From assembly GCA_030694935.1 (NCBI GenBank), contig JAUYUA010000072.1, forward strand, positions 1-50,334: a DNA stretch of 50,334 nucleotides, in the 5' to 3' direction. Below, piece after piece: positions 1 through 9,305 of the stretch (its first letter is position 1; each line of letters starts with the position of its first letter). This DNA is from Lutibacter sp. (GTDB taxonomy: Bacteria > Bacteroidota > Bacteroidia > Flavobacteriales > Flavobacteriaceae). The position numbers and the translations under genes are program-made. Below the pieces are notes generated by a model. It searched no databases and was not told the DNA's origin. It saw nothing but the letters and a program-made list of their open reading frames with translations.

Positions 1-598
1 GATAATTTAATTTTTTTGCTTTTTCCAATCGTTCGGTGTCCCAAAATTTGGTGTATTCATCCAGCATTTTTGCCCTAAAATTCTCGGCAGTCGTATTCCA
101 ATAAAATTCATAAGAGTTTGGAATGTACATTCCGATAGCTGTTTCAGGCGTAAATCCCGCTTCATCTAAAAAAGTTTGATCAGTAATAACTTTTAGCAGT
201 GAAATGGAATCGGCTTCAATTTGTTGGGAAATTCTTCCCACAAGTTTTTCAAAAGTGTCTTGGTTGTTAAAGGACAGGTTCACCATGGTCTGGTTGCCGC
301 TTCGCAGCATTTTTATCAGGTCAAAGTTACTCATTCCCTTTGAAATTTTATATTTCCCCGGTTTAACGGCTTCCGGATAATTTAATTTTTTGGCTACCCA
401 AACAAATGGTTTTACACGTTTTAAAAACGGACGCGCTAAATTTTCAACTTCCTCAAAATCACTGTTTGTGGGAATATATAAAAATCCATCTTGAACAGCA
501 TTGGCCCTAAATAGTTTGCTGTAAAGGCTAAAACCTAATACGCTGCCAAGAATGAGCAATAAACCAAGAATTAATAGTAAAAGTTTTTTAGAGTTCAT
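1..598 (-). CDS. mltG: MltG-like endolytic murein transglycosylase, partial (C-terminus outside window)
   Basis: The reading frame starts at 598 on the minus strand and runs off the left edge, giving about 199 residues. An N-terminal membrane anchor (MNSKKLLLLILGLLLILGS) is followed by a LysM-like/YceG region, with the segment LSFNNQDTFEKLVGRISQQI typical of Bacteroidota MltG. MltG cleaves nascent glycan strands in the periplasm and sets their length. The catalytic glutamate would lie just beyond the part present here, so activity cannot be checked. The start overlaps the stop of the upstream acetyltransferase by one base (TAATG), implying translational coupling in a dapF-GNAT-mltG operon. 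Identity is by recalled family resemblance. Confidence 0.82.
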   Translation of the reverse strand, partial: MNSKKLLLLILGLLLILGSVLGFSLYSKLFRANAVQDGFLYIPTNSDFEEVENLARPFLKRVKPFVWVAKKLNYPEAVKPGKYKISKGMSNFDLIKMLRSGNQTMVNLSFNNQDTFEKLVGRISQQIEADSISLLKVITDQTFLDEAGFTPETAIGMYIPNSYEFYWNTTAENFRAKMLDEYTKFWDTERLEKAKKLNY

Positions 599-1122
599 TA
601 GGGGGTTTTAATTAATTGATATAAAATTTCATCTTTAAAAGAATTATTGGCATAAATCCAGTCTTTTTTAACACCTATTTTTTTAAAATTAAACTTTTCA
701 AAAAGTTTGATGCTTTTATGGTTTTCAGCCGTAATATTTGCAAAAACTTGGTGCACGTTTAAGTACAAAAACGCATATTCAATAACCATTTCCAAAGCTT
801 CTGAGCCATAACCTTTGCCTTGATATTGAGGAAGCATTAAAATACCTACCCCAACCCTTTTATGTTGCGGATTAAAATCGAACAAATCAATCATACCCAC
901 AGGAATGTTCTGCGTATTGCAAATTACAAATCGGTATTGTTTGGCTTCATAAATATCCTGATGTGCATTTTCAATATAATTTTGAAGTATAAATTTGGAA
1001 TATGGTATTTGCGTGCCGCTAATTTCCCAAAAGGATTCATCATTTTCCGCAGAAAACAAAAAATCCAGATCTTCTGGTTCTAACGCACGCAGGTTGCTAT
1101 TTTTGCTGTGTAAAGTTGCCAT
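598..1122 (-). CDS. GNAT-family N-acetyltransferase (RimJ/RimL type)
   Basis: 174 residues, the usual size of a single GNAT domain. The acetyl-CoA binding motif is visible as LPQYQGKGYGSEALEMVIEY, with the Q/R-x-x-G-x-G/A signature in QGKGYG, followed by the beta5/alpha4 region NITAENHKSIKLFEKFNFKK found in RimJ/RimL-like enzymes that acetylate ribosomal-protein N-termini or small amines. Substrate cannot be told from sequence. The start codon overlaps the dapF stop by one base and its own stop overlaps the mltG start by one base, so the three genes are almost certainly co-transcribed. Confidence 0.88.
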   Translation of the reverse strand: MATLHSKNSNLRALEPEDLDFLFSAENDESFWEISGTQIPYSKFILQNYIENAHQDIYEAKQYRFVICNTQNIPVGMIDLFDFNPQHKRVGVGILMLPQYQGKGYGSEALEMVIEYAFLYLNVHQVFANITAENHKSIKLFEKFNFKKIGVKKDWIYANNSFKDEILYQLIKTP

Positions 1123-1901
1123 TATACATTGATATTTCCTTCGAAAACAAATTGGGCCGGACCTTTTAAAAACACGTTTTTATAACAGTTGTCCTCTTTT
1201 TTAAATGATACTTCCAAGTTACCGCCTAAAACTTCAATAAAAATTCTTTCGTCGGCAGTTCTGTTTGTTTTATTGGCTGCTATGGCCACAGCCGTTACGC
1301 CGGTTCCGCAAGCCAATGTCTCATCTTCCACGCCGCGCTCGTAAGTTCTCACCTTAAAAGAATTATCCGAAATTTGTTCCACAAAATTAACATTTGTCCC
1401 TTCTTCAAAATAAGGAGCGCCATACCTTATTTTTGCCCCAATTTCAGTAACGTTTAGCGGTGCAACAGCATTGCAAAATTTCACGTGGTGCGGTGAGCCT
1501 GTATTTAAAAAAGTATGGGTGTCGTATATTTCGATATTTTCAATATCAGCCATTTGCAGATTTATCAAATCGTTTTCAATCTTGGCGTAATGAAGTCCGT
1601 CAATGGCTTCAAAAGTGGTTTCGTCACCAATAATAGCCAGTTTTTTGGCAAAAGCCACAATGCAACGTCCGCCATTTCCGCACATACTTCCTTTTTTTCC
1701 GTCGGCGTTATAATAAATCATGGTAAAATCATGCTTTTCGGAAGATTCCAATAAAATCAATCCGTCAGCACCAATGCCAAACCTTCTGTCACATAGTTTG
1801 TGAATAAGTTCAACATTGTTTTTAGGGAAAAATAGTTTTCTGTTATCGACCATAATAAAGTCGTTTCCCGCGCCCTGATATTTGTAAAAATGAATTTCCA
1901 T
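1122..1901 (-). CDS. dapF: Diaminopimelate epimerase
   Basis: 259 residues, close to the usual 260-280. DapF interconverts LL- and meso-diaminopimelate for lysine and peptidoglycan synthesis. Both catalytic cysteines of the two-base mechanism are present: the first in GSMCGNGGRC and the second in DETLACGTGVTAVA. The N-terminus YKYQGAGNDFIMVDN is the family hallmark. A TACATTTG element (1914-1907 on the minus strand) ends only 5 nt before the ATG, so the transcript may be nearly leaderless. Leads a cluster with an acetyltransferase and mltG, so two of the three genes concern cell-wall building. Confidence 0.96.
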   Translation of the reverse strand: MEIHFYKYQGAGNDFIMVDNRKLFFPKNNVELIHKLCDRRFGIGADGLILLESSEKHDFTMIYYNADGKKGSMCGNGGRCIVAFAKKLAIIGDETTFEAIDGLHYAKIENDLINLQMADIENIEIYDTHTFLNTGSPHHVKFCNAVAPLNVTEIGAKIRYGAPYFEEGTNVNFVEQISDNSFKVRTYERGVEDETLACGTGVTAVAIAANKTNRTADERIFIEVLGGNLEVSFKKEDNCYKNVFLKGPAQFVFEGNINV

Positions 1902-1906
1902 TGTTG

Positions 1907-1914
1907 CAAATGTA
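1907..1914 (-). promoter_or_regulatory. Promoter -7 element of dapF (TACATTTG)
   Basis: Reads TACATTTG on the minus strand, a full match to the Bacteroidota -7 consensus TAnnTTTG. No clear TTG is seen at the -33 position. The final G is 5 nt from the dapF ATG. Confidence 0.6.
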
Positions 1915-2027
1915 CTAAATTCAGAATGGTTTTATTCATTAAATTTTTGTGAAAAATTTTAGTGTTAAAAATTGTTAAAAGACCGTTAACAAAGAGTTAA
2001 AGCAATTTTTTAAAAGTAAGAAATTAC

Positions 2028-2035
2028 TAATTTTG
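2028..2035 (+). promoter_or_regulatory. Promoter -7 element of htrA (TAATTTTG)
   Basis: TAATTTTG matches TAnnTTTG and lies 23 nt before the protease ATG. The -33 region is T-rich but has no exact TTG at the expected distance. Confidence 0.55.
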
Positions 2036-2058
2036 TTGCTATATTTTAAATAAATTGA

Positions 2059-3468
2059 ATGATGAAAACTATAGTAAGCATGATATTGATTTCAGCTTTG
2101 GGAGGCGCAATAACTTTGGGCACTTATGTTTTGTTTTTTGAAAAACCACAGATTCAAATTGAAAGCAAGGTCGATTCTTTGCTGAACACTATTCCCGCAA
2201 ATTATTCCAATGCAATGTATTCTTCAGGAGAAAATACCGATTTTACCATTGCTGCAGAAAAAACACTCAATGCCGTAGTGCATGTAAAAAACACGATGTA
2301 CAAAACCATAAAAGATCCTTTTGCTGAGTATTTTTACGGAGAAGGTTATGGAACAAGGCAATATTCACAAATAGGAACGGGAAGCGGTGTTATTATTGCC
2401 GCGGATGGTTACATTGTCACCAACAATCATGTGATAAAAAACGCAACGGATATTGAGGTTACGATGGATAATAAACGAACTTATAAAGCCAAGTTAATTG
2501 GTGCAGATCCTTCCAATGATATTGCATTGCTAAAAATTGATGCAAAAAATTTGTCCTATATTACGCTTGGAGACTCCGATAATGTTAAGGTAGGCGAATG
2601 GGTTTTGGCGGTTGGGAATCCGTACAATTTAACCTCTACCGTTACTGCAGGCATCATTAGCGCCAAAGGAAGGGATTTGGACGGCACAACAAACATAGAT
2701 TCATTTTTGCAAACGGATGCGGCCGTAAATGCCGGTAACAGCGGTGGCGCTTTGGTGAATATTCGCGGTGAATTGATTGGGATTAACACCGCTATTTCTT
2801 CCATGACCGGTTCATTTATAGGTTATTCTTTTGCGATTCCTTCCAATATTGTTAAAAAAGTGATTGAGGATTTAATGGAATTCGGGAATGTGCAAAAAGC
2901 AATTTTGGGTGTAAACGGCGTTGAATTGAACAGTGAGCTGGCCGACAAATTAAATATTGATAACACAAGCGGATTTTATATTTCCAACGTGATTGAAAAT
3001 TCTGGAGCGCAAAAAGCCGGATTAAAAGTGAATGATGTTATTGTGAAACTCGACCAAGTGAAAATAGTCACTTTCGCCGATTTAAATGGCTATATAAGCA
3101 CAAAAAGACCTAATGACGTAGTGAATGTCGCTTTTTTAAGAAATGGCAAAATACGTGAGGTGAAGGTGACATTAATAAAATATGAAATCACCAAAGTGGC
3201 AGCATTGGGATTGGATTTGGAAAATTTAACGGCGACCGAATTAAAAAAACTTAACATCACCAATGGCGTAAGAATTACAGAAATCACCAATCAAGAATTG
3301 GCGAATTATGGCGTTAAAAAAGGCTATGTCATTATTTCAATTGATGACAATAAAGTGTATAATGTGAACGACGTAAACAATATGATCGCCAATAAAACGA
3401 GCGGAGAAGTGATGCGCATAGAAATGCGCAATTTAAAAGGCGAACAGGAACGCTATATTTTTAGGTAA
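2059..3468 (+). CDS. HtrA/Deg-family periplasmic serine protease with two PDZ domains
   Basis: 469 residues. One N-terminal hydrophobic segment (residues 4-27) acts as signal peptide or anchor and places the protease in the periplasm. The trypsin-like domain carries an intact triad: His124 in TNNHVIK, Asp154 in SNDIALLKID and Ser228 in NAGNSGGAL. Two PDZ domains follow, the first around FYISNVIENSGAQKAGLK and a second, more divergent one around NGVRITEITNQELANYGV near the C-terminus. Deg proteases degrade or chaperone misfolded envelope proteins under stress. The first of two adjacent ATG codons was taken; starting at the second removes one residue. It stands alone, divergent from dapF. Confidence 0.93.
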   Translation: MMKTIVSMILISALGGAITLGTYVLFFEKPQIQIESKVDSLLNTIPANYSNAMYSSGENTDFTIAAEKTLNAVVHVKNTMYKTIKDPFAEYFYGEGYGTRQYSQIGTGSGVIIAADGYIVTNNHVIKNATDIEVTMDNKRTYKAKLIGADPSNDIALLKIDAKNLSYITLGDSDNVKVGEWVLAVGNPYNLTSTVTAGIISAKGRDLDGTTNIDSFLQTDAAVNAGNSGGALVNIRGELIGINTAISSMTGSFIGYSFAIPSNIVKKVIEDLMEFGNVQKAILGVNGVELNSELADKLNIDNTSGFYISNVIENSGAQKAGLKVNDVIVKLDQVKIVTFADLNGYISTKRPNDVVNVAFLRNGKIREVKVTLIKYEITKVAALGLDLENLTATELKKLNITNGVRITEITNQELANYGVKKGYVIISIDDNKVYNVNDVNNMIANKTSGEVMRIEMRNLKGEQERYIFR

Positions 3469-3483
3469 TAAATTATAAAGTAG

Positions 3484-3502
3484 GGACAGGCGCGACCTGT
3501 CC
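3484..3502. repeat. REP-like palindrome GGACAGG-CGCGA-CCTGTCC
   Basis: A perfect 7-bp inverted repeat with a 5-nt loop, 16 nt after the protease stop. The sequence style (GTAGGGACAGG...CCTGTCC) resembles dispersed REP elements mobilised by REP-associated tyrosine transposases. Much more GC-rich than its surroundings. No such transposase gene lies in the window. Confidence 0.55.
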
Positions 3503-3523
3503 GTTCAAAAGTTCAAAAAATAA

Positions 3524-3578
3524 CAGCCCTCAAATTTATAAATTTTTGGGCGTTCCCGCCGAAAAAGCGAGGAACGCC
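3524..3578. repeat. Nested hairpins with GGGCGTTCCC-type intergenic repeat
   Basis: Two adjacent inverted repeats: GCCC...AAATTT-AT-AAATTT...GGGC (about 3525-3551), then GGCGTTCC (3549-3556) pairing with GGAACGCC (3571-3578), with an inner CGC/GCG pair. The GGGCGTTCCC core is a style of dispersed intergenic repeat I recall from Bacteroidota genomes. It could also act as an mRNA 3' end structure for the protease gene; there is no T-run for a simple terminator. Confidence 0.45.
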
Positions 3579-3671
3579 TACCAAAAAGACAGGCAGGCTC
3601 CAAAATATTATTTAAATTGACTTTTTCATTGACTTTAGATTTTTAACTTTCAACTTTTCAACTTAAAATAA

Positions 3672-3679
3672 TATCTTTG
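3672..3679 (+). promoter_or_regulatory. Promoter -7 element of trmD (TATCTTTG)
   Basis: Exact TAnnTTTG match ending 4 nt before the trmD ATG, implying a leaderless or nearly leaderless mRNA. No convincing -33 TTG. Confidence 0.5.
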
Positions 3680-3683
3680 CCAA

Positions 3684-4361
3684 ATGCGAATTGATATTAT
3701 TACCGTTTCACCCGAACTGATTAAAAGTCCGTTTGAATATTCCATTATTAAACGCGCCATCGACAAAAATTTGGTGGAAGTTCACTTTCATGATTTGAGG
3801 AAATACGCGTTAAATGACTACGGAAAAATTGACGATTACCAATTTGGCGGCGGCGCAGGAATGGTTTTAATGATTGAACCCATTGATAAATGCATTAGCG
3901 AACTGAAATTGGAGCGTGATTATGATGAAATAATTTACCTCACGCCCGATGCGCCAACTTTAAACCAGCAAATGGCAAATACTTTGTCTTTGGCCGAAAA
4001 CATATTGATTCTTTGCGGACATTATAAAGGGGTGGATCAGCGTGTTAGAGAGTTGTTGATCACCAAAGAAATTTCTATAGGAGATTACGTTTTGAGCGGC
4101 GGAGAATTGGGTGCGGCTGTTTTATGTGATGCCATTATTAGATTGATTCCAAGTGTTTTGGGCGATGAATCATCTGCATTGACCGATTCGTTCCAGGACA
4201 ATTTACTTTCGCCGCCGGTTTACACACGGCCATCGGAATACAAAGGGCTTGAAGTGCCAAAAATACTGTTATCGGGCAATTTTCCGAAGATAGATGAATG
4301 GCGAAGTGAACAAGCGTTGGAAAGAACAAAAAAAATAAGGCCAGATTTGTTGGAAGACTAA
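3684..4361 (+). CDS. trmD: tRNA (guanine-37-N1) methyltransferase TrmD
   Basis: 225 residues, the normal length. TrmD methylates G37 next to the anticodon using S-adenosylmethionine and prevents +1 frameshifting. The SPOUT trefoil-knot motifs are readable: [14 protein letters not shown] and [12 protein letters not shown], with the N-terminal [21 protein letters not shown]. The gene is followed at 88 nt by rplS, the classic trmD-rplS neighbourhood, although rplS also has its own promoter overlapping the end of trmD. Confidence 0.97.
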   Translation: MRIDIITVSPELIKSPFEYSIIKRAIDKNLVEVHFHDLRKYALNDYGKIDDYQFGGGAGMVLMIEPIDKCISELKLERDYDEIIYLTPDAPTLNQQMANTLSLAENILILCGHYKGVDQRVRELLITKEISIGDYVLSGGELGAAVLCDAIIRLIPSVLGDESSALTDSFQDNLLSPPVYTRPSEYKGLEVPKILLSGNFPKIDEWRSEQALERTKKIRPDLLED

Positions 4362-4379
4362 TCTTTTTTATTAAATTTG
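4350..4379 (+). promoter_or_regulatory. Promoter of rplS (TTG-N19-TAAATTTG)
   Basis: TTG at 4350-4352 and TAAATTTG at 4372-4379 with a 19-nt spacer, a full match to the Bacteroidota housekeeping promoter. The -33 part lies inside the last codons of trmD, so rplS can be transcribed without trmD. The predicted start near 4385 leaves a leader of about 64 nt. Confidence 0.75.
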
Positions 4380-4385
4380 CACACT

Positions 4386-4449
4386 CAAAATTAACCTCTG
4401 ACGAAAATCGTGAATGTTGGTCATTGAAAAACCCATTAAAAAATTAACA
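4386..4449 (+). promoter_or_regulatory. 5' leader of rplS, candidate ribosomal-protein leader
   Basis: About 64 nt between the predicted transcription start and the chosen rplS ATG. It contains an upstream in-frame ATG (4414) and possible short pairing around ACGAAAATCGT. L19 mRNAs carry autoregulatory leaders in several phyla, and I recall one described for Flavobacteria. Whether this leader has that fold was not computed. Confidence 0.35.
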
Positions 4450-4800
4450 ATGGAAGATTTAGTAAAATTTGTACAAGACAAATTTGTAACTGCAAATGAG
4501 TTGCCAGAATTTCAGGCAGGAGATACTATCACAGTATACTACGAAATTAGAGAGGGCGAAAAAAAACGTACCCAGCATTTTAGAGGTACTGTAATTCAAC
4601 GCAGAGGCGCAGGAGCCTCTGAAACATTTACCATCAGAAAAATGTCGGGAACCGTTGGTGTTGAACGTATTTTTCCGTTAAACTTACCGGCAATTGAAAA
4701 AATTGAAGTGAACAAACAAGGTAGCGTACGCAGAGCTCGTATTTTCTACTTTAGAGGTTTAACAGGTAAAAAAGCAAGAATTAAAGAAAAAAGACGTTAG
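4450..4800 (+). CDS. rplS: 50S ribosomal protein L19
   Basis: 116 residues from the ATG at 4450. Family landmarks: ELPEFQAGDTITVYYEI, FRGTVIQRRGAGASETFTIR, VERIFPLNLPAIEKIEV and the basic C-terminus ending KKARIKEKRR. L19 sits at the 30S-50S interface. An upstream in-frame ATG at 4414 would add 12 residues (MLVIEKPIKKLT), but L19 proteins of this group begin directly at a sequence like MEDLVKFVQ and the A-rich stretch before 4450 suits initiation. A strong terminator follows 23 nt after the stop. Confidence 0.97.
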   Translation: MEDLVKFVQDKFVTANELPEFQAGDTITVYYEIREGEKKRTQHFRGTVIQRRGAGASETFTIRKMSGTVGVERIFPLNLPAIEKIEVNKQGSVRRARIFYFRGLTGKKARIKEKRR

Positions 4801-4822
4801 TCCACTTTTTTTTAAAAAATAT

Positions 4823-4856
4823 AAAACCCGTTTTGAAATTCAAAACGGGTTTTTTG
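4823..4856 (+). terminator. Rho-independent terminator after rplS
   Basis: Near-perfect inverted repeat AAAACCCGTTTTGAA / TTCAAAACGGGTTTT (4823-4837, 4839-4853) running into a T-tract. The stem is 15 bp on paper, with about 3-5 nt of loop in practice. Confidence 0.9.
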
Positions 4857-4891
4857 GTTATTAACATTTGTTCATAAGTGCGGTTCATATC

Positions 4892-4920
4892 TTGTTGAAA
4901 ACAAAACGATTATAAATTTG
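4892..4920 (+). promoter_or_regulatory. Promoter of candidate non-coding RNA (TTG-N18-TAAATTTG)
   Basis: TTG at 4892-4894 and TAAATTTG at 4913-4920, 18-nt spacer. It is a complete consensus promoter although no open reading frame follows for 650 nt. Confidence 0.65.
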
Positions 4921-4925
4921 GAAAA

Positions 4926-5380
4926 TTAAAATTTAGGTGGTTATTTTACAAAAGGAATTAGCAGGAGTGCTTACATAAACCTTAGAATGCAAGTTTTAAA
5001 GTTGAACCAAAAAACCTCATTGTGAAGTTCCTTATGTTCTTGAACATAGTTTTTAAAACCGCGCTTTAACAAGTAATGTGCCCAGTATTTAGCATGAATA
5101 ACAGGAACATGGTTTTAAAAGCACATTTTAAAACAGCAATCTTAAATCGAGTAGTTTTTAGGAACTGCAACAAAGTTTTAGAGACTGTTTTAAAAGAAAC
5201 ATCTAATTTAATAAGAACTTGATTCGTAAGAAAACAGGTTACAGTAAAAAATTTAAGTGTAGGTTGTTCTTTAAGGAGAATGACGAAAACGACTAAATGT
5301 TTAATTGGTAACTTATTAAAAAAAGAGTTTCAGCAAATAGCCATAATACTGAGCAATCATTATTATGGCTTTTGTTTTTT
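4926..5380 (+). ncRNA. Candidate structured non-coding RNA, about 450 nt, with degenerate ~63-nt repeats
   Basis: Between rplS and icd lies a stretch with no credible reading frame, bounded by a consensus promoter (4892-4920) and a strong terminator hairpin (5339-5370 plus T-run). Inside it TTTTAAAA occurs exactly four times (5051, 5113, 5126, 5188), with GTTTTAAAG at 4993 and GTTTTAGAG at 5175. Blocks starting near 5045, 5108, 5171 and 5235 align at a period of 63-64 nt, each opening CA(T/A)(A/G)GTTTT or CAGGTT, and the blocks at 5108 and 5171 also share a second TTTTAAAA 12-13 nt later. I could not match it to tmRNA, RNase P RNA, SRP RNA or 6S RNA landmarks. Transcription is inferred, not shown. 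Confidence 0.5.
5339..5378 (+). terminator. Rho-independent terminator of the candidate ncRNA
   Basis: AGCCATAATA (5339-5348) pairs exactly with TATTATGGCT (5361-5370) around a 12-nt loop, followed by TTTGTTTTTTT. Confidence 0.85.
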
Positions 5381-5486
5381 TAGCCATTGCAATTTGTGCA
5401 AAATTCGCCTCAATTTTTTAAATTAAAATCAAAATACCCCCCTTATTTATAACGTTTTCGAGGGCAATTTTTCCCTCTAAATTCCC

Positions 5487-5494
5487 TATATTTG
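5487..5494 (+). promoter_or_regulatory. Promoter -7 element of icd (TATATTTG)
   Basis: TATATTTG matches TAnnTTTG. The -33 region is T-rich without an exact TTG. The predicted start near 5500 leaves a 5' leader of about 75 nt before the icd ATG. Confidence 0.55.
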
Positions 5495-5530
5495 CACAAC
5501 GTTAAACGAAATTAATTTACCCTGCTATAA

Positions 5531-7831
<2,301 letters not shown>

Positions 7832-7872
7832 TTAGAATTTGACAAGATTTAAAAAGAAATTTTATACTTCGT

Positions 7873-7906
7873 AAAAAAGCAAGAGCTCAAATTCTTGCTT
7901 TTTTTT
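7873..7906 (+). terminator. Rho-independent terminator after icd
   Basis: AAAAAAGCAAGA (7873-7884) pairs with TCTTGCTTTTTT (7893-7904) around an 8-nt loop and continues into Ts. 42 nt after the icd stop. Confidence 0.88.
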
Positions 7907-7966
7907 GTTTGTATATAACGATATGAAAAAAGTTTGCACAAAAAATTAAAACCACTCAAAAATGAG

Positions 7967-7974
7967 TATTTTTG
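7967..7974 (+). promoter_or_regulatory. Promoter -7 element (TATTTTTG) before the small membrane protein gene
   Basis: TATTTTTG fits TAnnTTTG. It covers the TTG at 7972 that would otherwise be read as an in-frame start, which supports the later ATG at 8023. No TTG at proper -33 spacing. Confidence 0.45.
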
Positions 7975-8022
7975 AAAAATGGATTTCCTAAAACTGCCAA
8001 ACAGCAATCCACAATTATACAG

Positions 8023-8247
8023 ATGGGAACGGATAGAAAAGAAATGGTTAGGGGCTTAAAATATGCGATGGCCACTTTGCCCCTTATGGTTGCGGCGCCA
8101 ATTTTAATAACCATTGGCTACAAAGCCATCAAACAGCAAAACAATTATGTATTCCTTATTGTTGGCATTGTACTGGCTATAACCGCTATTGTTTTAGGAA
8201 TTTTAGGCATCAAAATAATTTTGAATGCTCTTTTTAACAGTAAATAA
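8023..8247 (+). CDS. Small two-TM membrane protein (DUF6095-like)
   Basis: 74 residues from ATG 8023. A short charged N-terminus (MGTDRKEMVRGLKY) is followed by two hydrophobic helices, roughly residues 13-32 and 42-68, separated by KAIKQQNNYV. It resembles small flavobacterial DUF6095 proteins from memory; function unknown. The frame is open further upstream from a TTG at 7972, but that codon lies inside the predicted promoter. Its stop overlaps the start of the ATP-grasp gene by one base (TAATG), so the two are translationally coupled and may work together at the membrane. Confidence 0.7.
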   Translation: MGTDRKEMVRGLKYAMATLPLMVAAPILITIGYKAIKQQNNYVFLIVGIVLAITAIVLGILGIKIILNALFNSK

Positions 8248-9305
8248 TGAGAATCCCTATTTTTAAAAAAATTACAAACTGGGAATATTGGCCTTCGTAT
8301 CTTTTTTATGTTCCATTATTGCCGTATGCTTTCTATTTGGCCATAAAAGCAAGAAGTTTCGGCTTTTTTTCAGCCGTTAATCCAGGAATTGAAGGCTCAG
8401 GAAACGGATTGGAATCAAAATACAAAACCCTTCTATTGCTTCCTTCCAACTACTGTCCGATCAGCGTTTTTATCGAAAAAGGAGAAAATCTTGAAAATAT
8501 ATTGCCAAAAATCAACAAAAATAATATTGAATTTCCTTTAATCATTAAACCTGATATTGGTTTCAGGGGATTGCTGGTCACAAAAATTAAGGACGAAGCT
8601 GAACTTTCTGGTTATCTTAAAAAATACAACTCCATCAATTTAATCATTCAGGAATTTGTGGATTACAAAAATGAATGCGGTATTTTTTACCATAGATTTC
8701 CGGGCGAAAAAAGGGGAAAAATCACTTCAATAACCTTGAAAAAATATTTGACGGTTGTTGGTGACGGAAATTCAGCAATTTCGACCTTAATTTTATATGA
8801 TGAAAGGGCTAAACGTTATGCCAAATACCTTTTTAAACTAAACAAAGACCGACTTGAGCTCATTCCGAAAATGAAAGAAGAAGTTGTGCTTAACACGATT
8901 GGAAATCACTCCAAAGGAACGCAGTTTATCAATGGCAATTATTTAATAAACAATAAATTAGAGTGTTTTTTAGATGAATTAAATGCTAAAATTGATGGCT
9001 GGCATTATGGAAGAATCGATTTGAAGTACAACAATTTTGATGAATTGATGAAAGGTGAAAATTTTAAAATTATTGAAATCAACGGTATCATATCAGAACC
9101 CACCCATATTTACGACGCAGCAACCGGAAGTTATTTTAAGGCTTTAAAATCGATTCAAAATCATTGGAAACTCATCTATTTAATTGGCACAAAAAACAAG
9201 AAACTAAACAAAGGAAACTATACCAATTTGAGCTATTTAATTGCCGTTTATTTCAACTATAAAAAGTATTTAAATAAGGTAAACGCATTAAATACTACTT
9301 CTTAA
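8247..9305 (+). CDS. ATP-grasp domain protein, D-alanine-D-alanine-ligase-like
   Basis: 352 residues. The ATP-grasp fold is suggested by FPLIIKPDIGFRGLLVTKI (nucleotide-binding lysine and glycine-rich loop), NLIIQEFVDYKNECGIFYHR (adenine-binding strand) and FKIIEINGIISEPTHIYD (the E-x-N metal-binding motif, here EING). ATP-grasp enzymes join a carboxylate to an amine or thiol through an acyl-phosphate. The true substrate is unknown, and the N-terminal 45 residues contain a hydrophobic stretch unlike Ddl. Coupled to the two-TM protein upstream; convergent with DinB, overlapping it by 11 nt. Confidence 0.75.
   Translation: MRIPIFKKITNWEYWPSYLFYVPLLPYAFYLAIKARSFGFFSAVNPGIEGSGNGLESKYKTLLLLPSNYCPISVFIEKGENLENILPKINKNNIEFPLIIKPDIGFRGLLVTKIKDEAELSGYLKKYNSINLIIQEFVDYKNECGIFYHRFPGEKRGKITSITLKKYLTVVGDGNSAISTLILYDERAKRYAKYLFKLNKDRLELIPKMKEEVVLNTIGNHSKGTQFINGNYLINNKLECFLDELNAKIDGWHYGRIDLKYNNFDELMKGENFKIIEINGIISEPTHIYDAATGSYFKALKSIQNHWKLIYLIGTKNKKLNKGNYTNLSYLIAVYFNYKKYLNKVNALNTTS

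Noticed and set aside
4990-5240. CRISPR-like periodicity in the rplS-icd gap
   Set aside because: The period is about right for repeat plus spacer, but the repeated part is short, AT-only and degenerate, spacers are not clean, and no cas gene is nearby.
7972-8022. Longer start (TTG 7972) for the small two-TM protein
   Set aside because: The TTG lies inside the predicted -7 element TATTTTTG, so it cannot be in the mRNA; the ATG at 8023 fits better.
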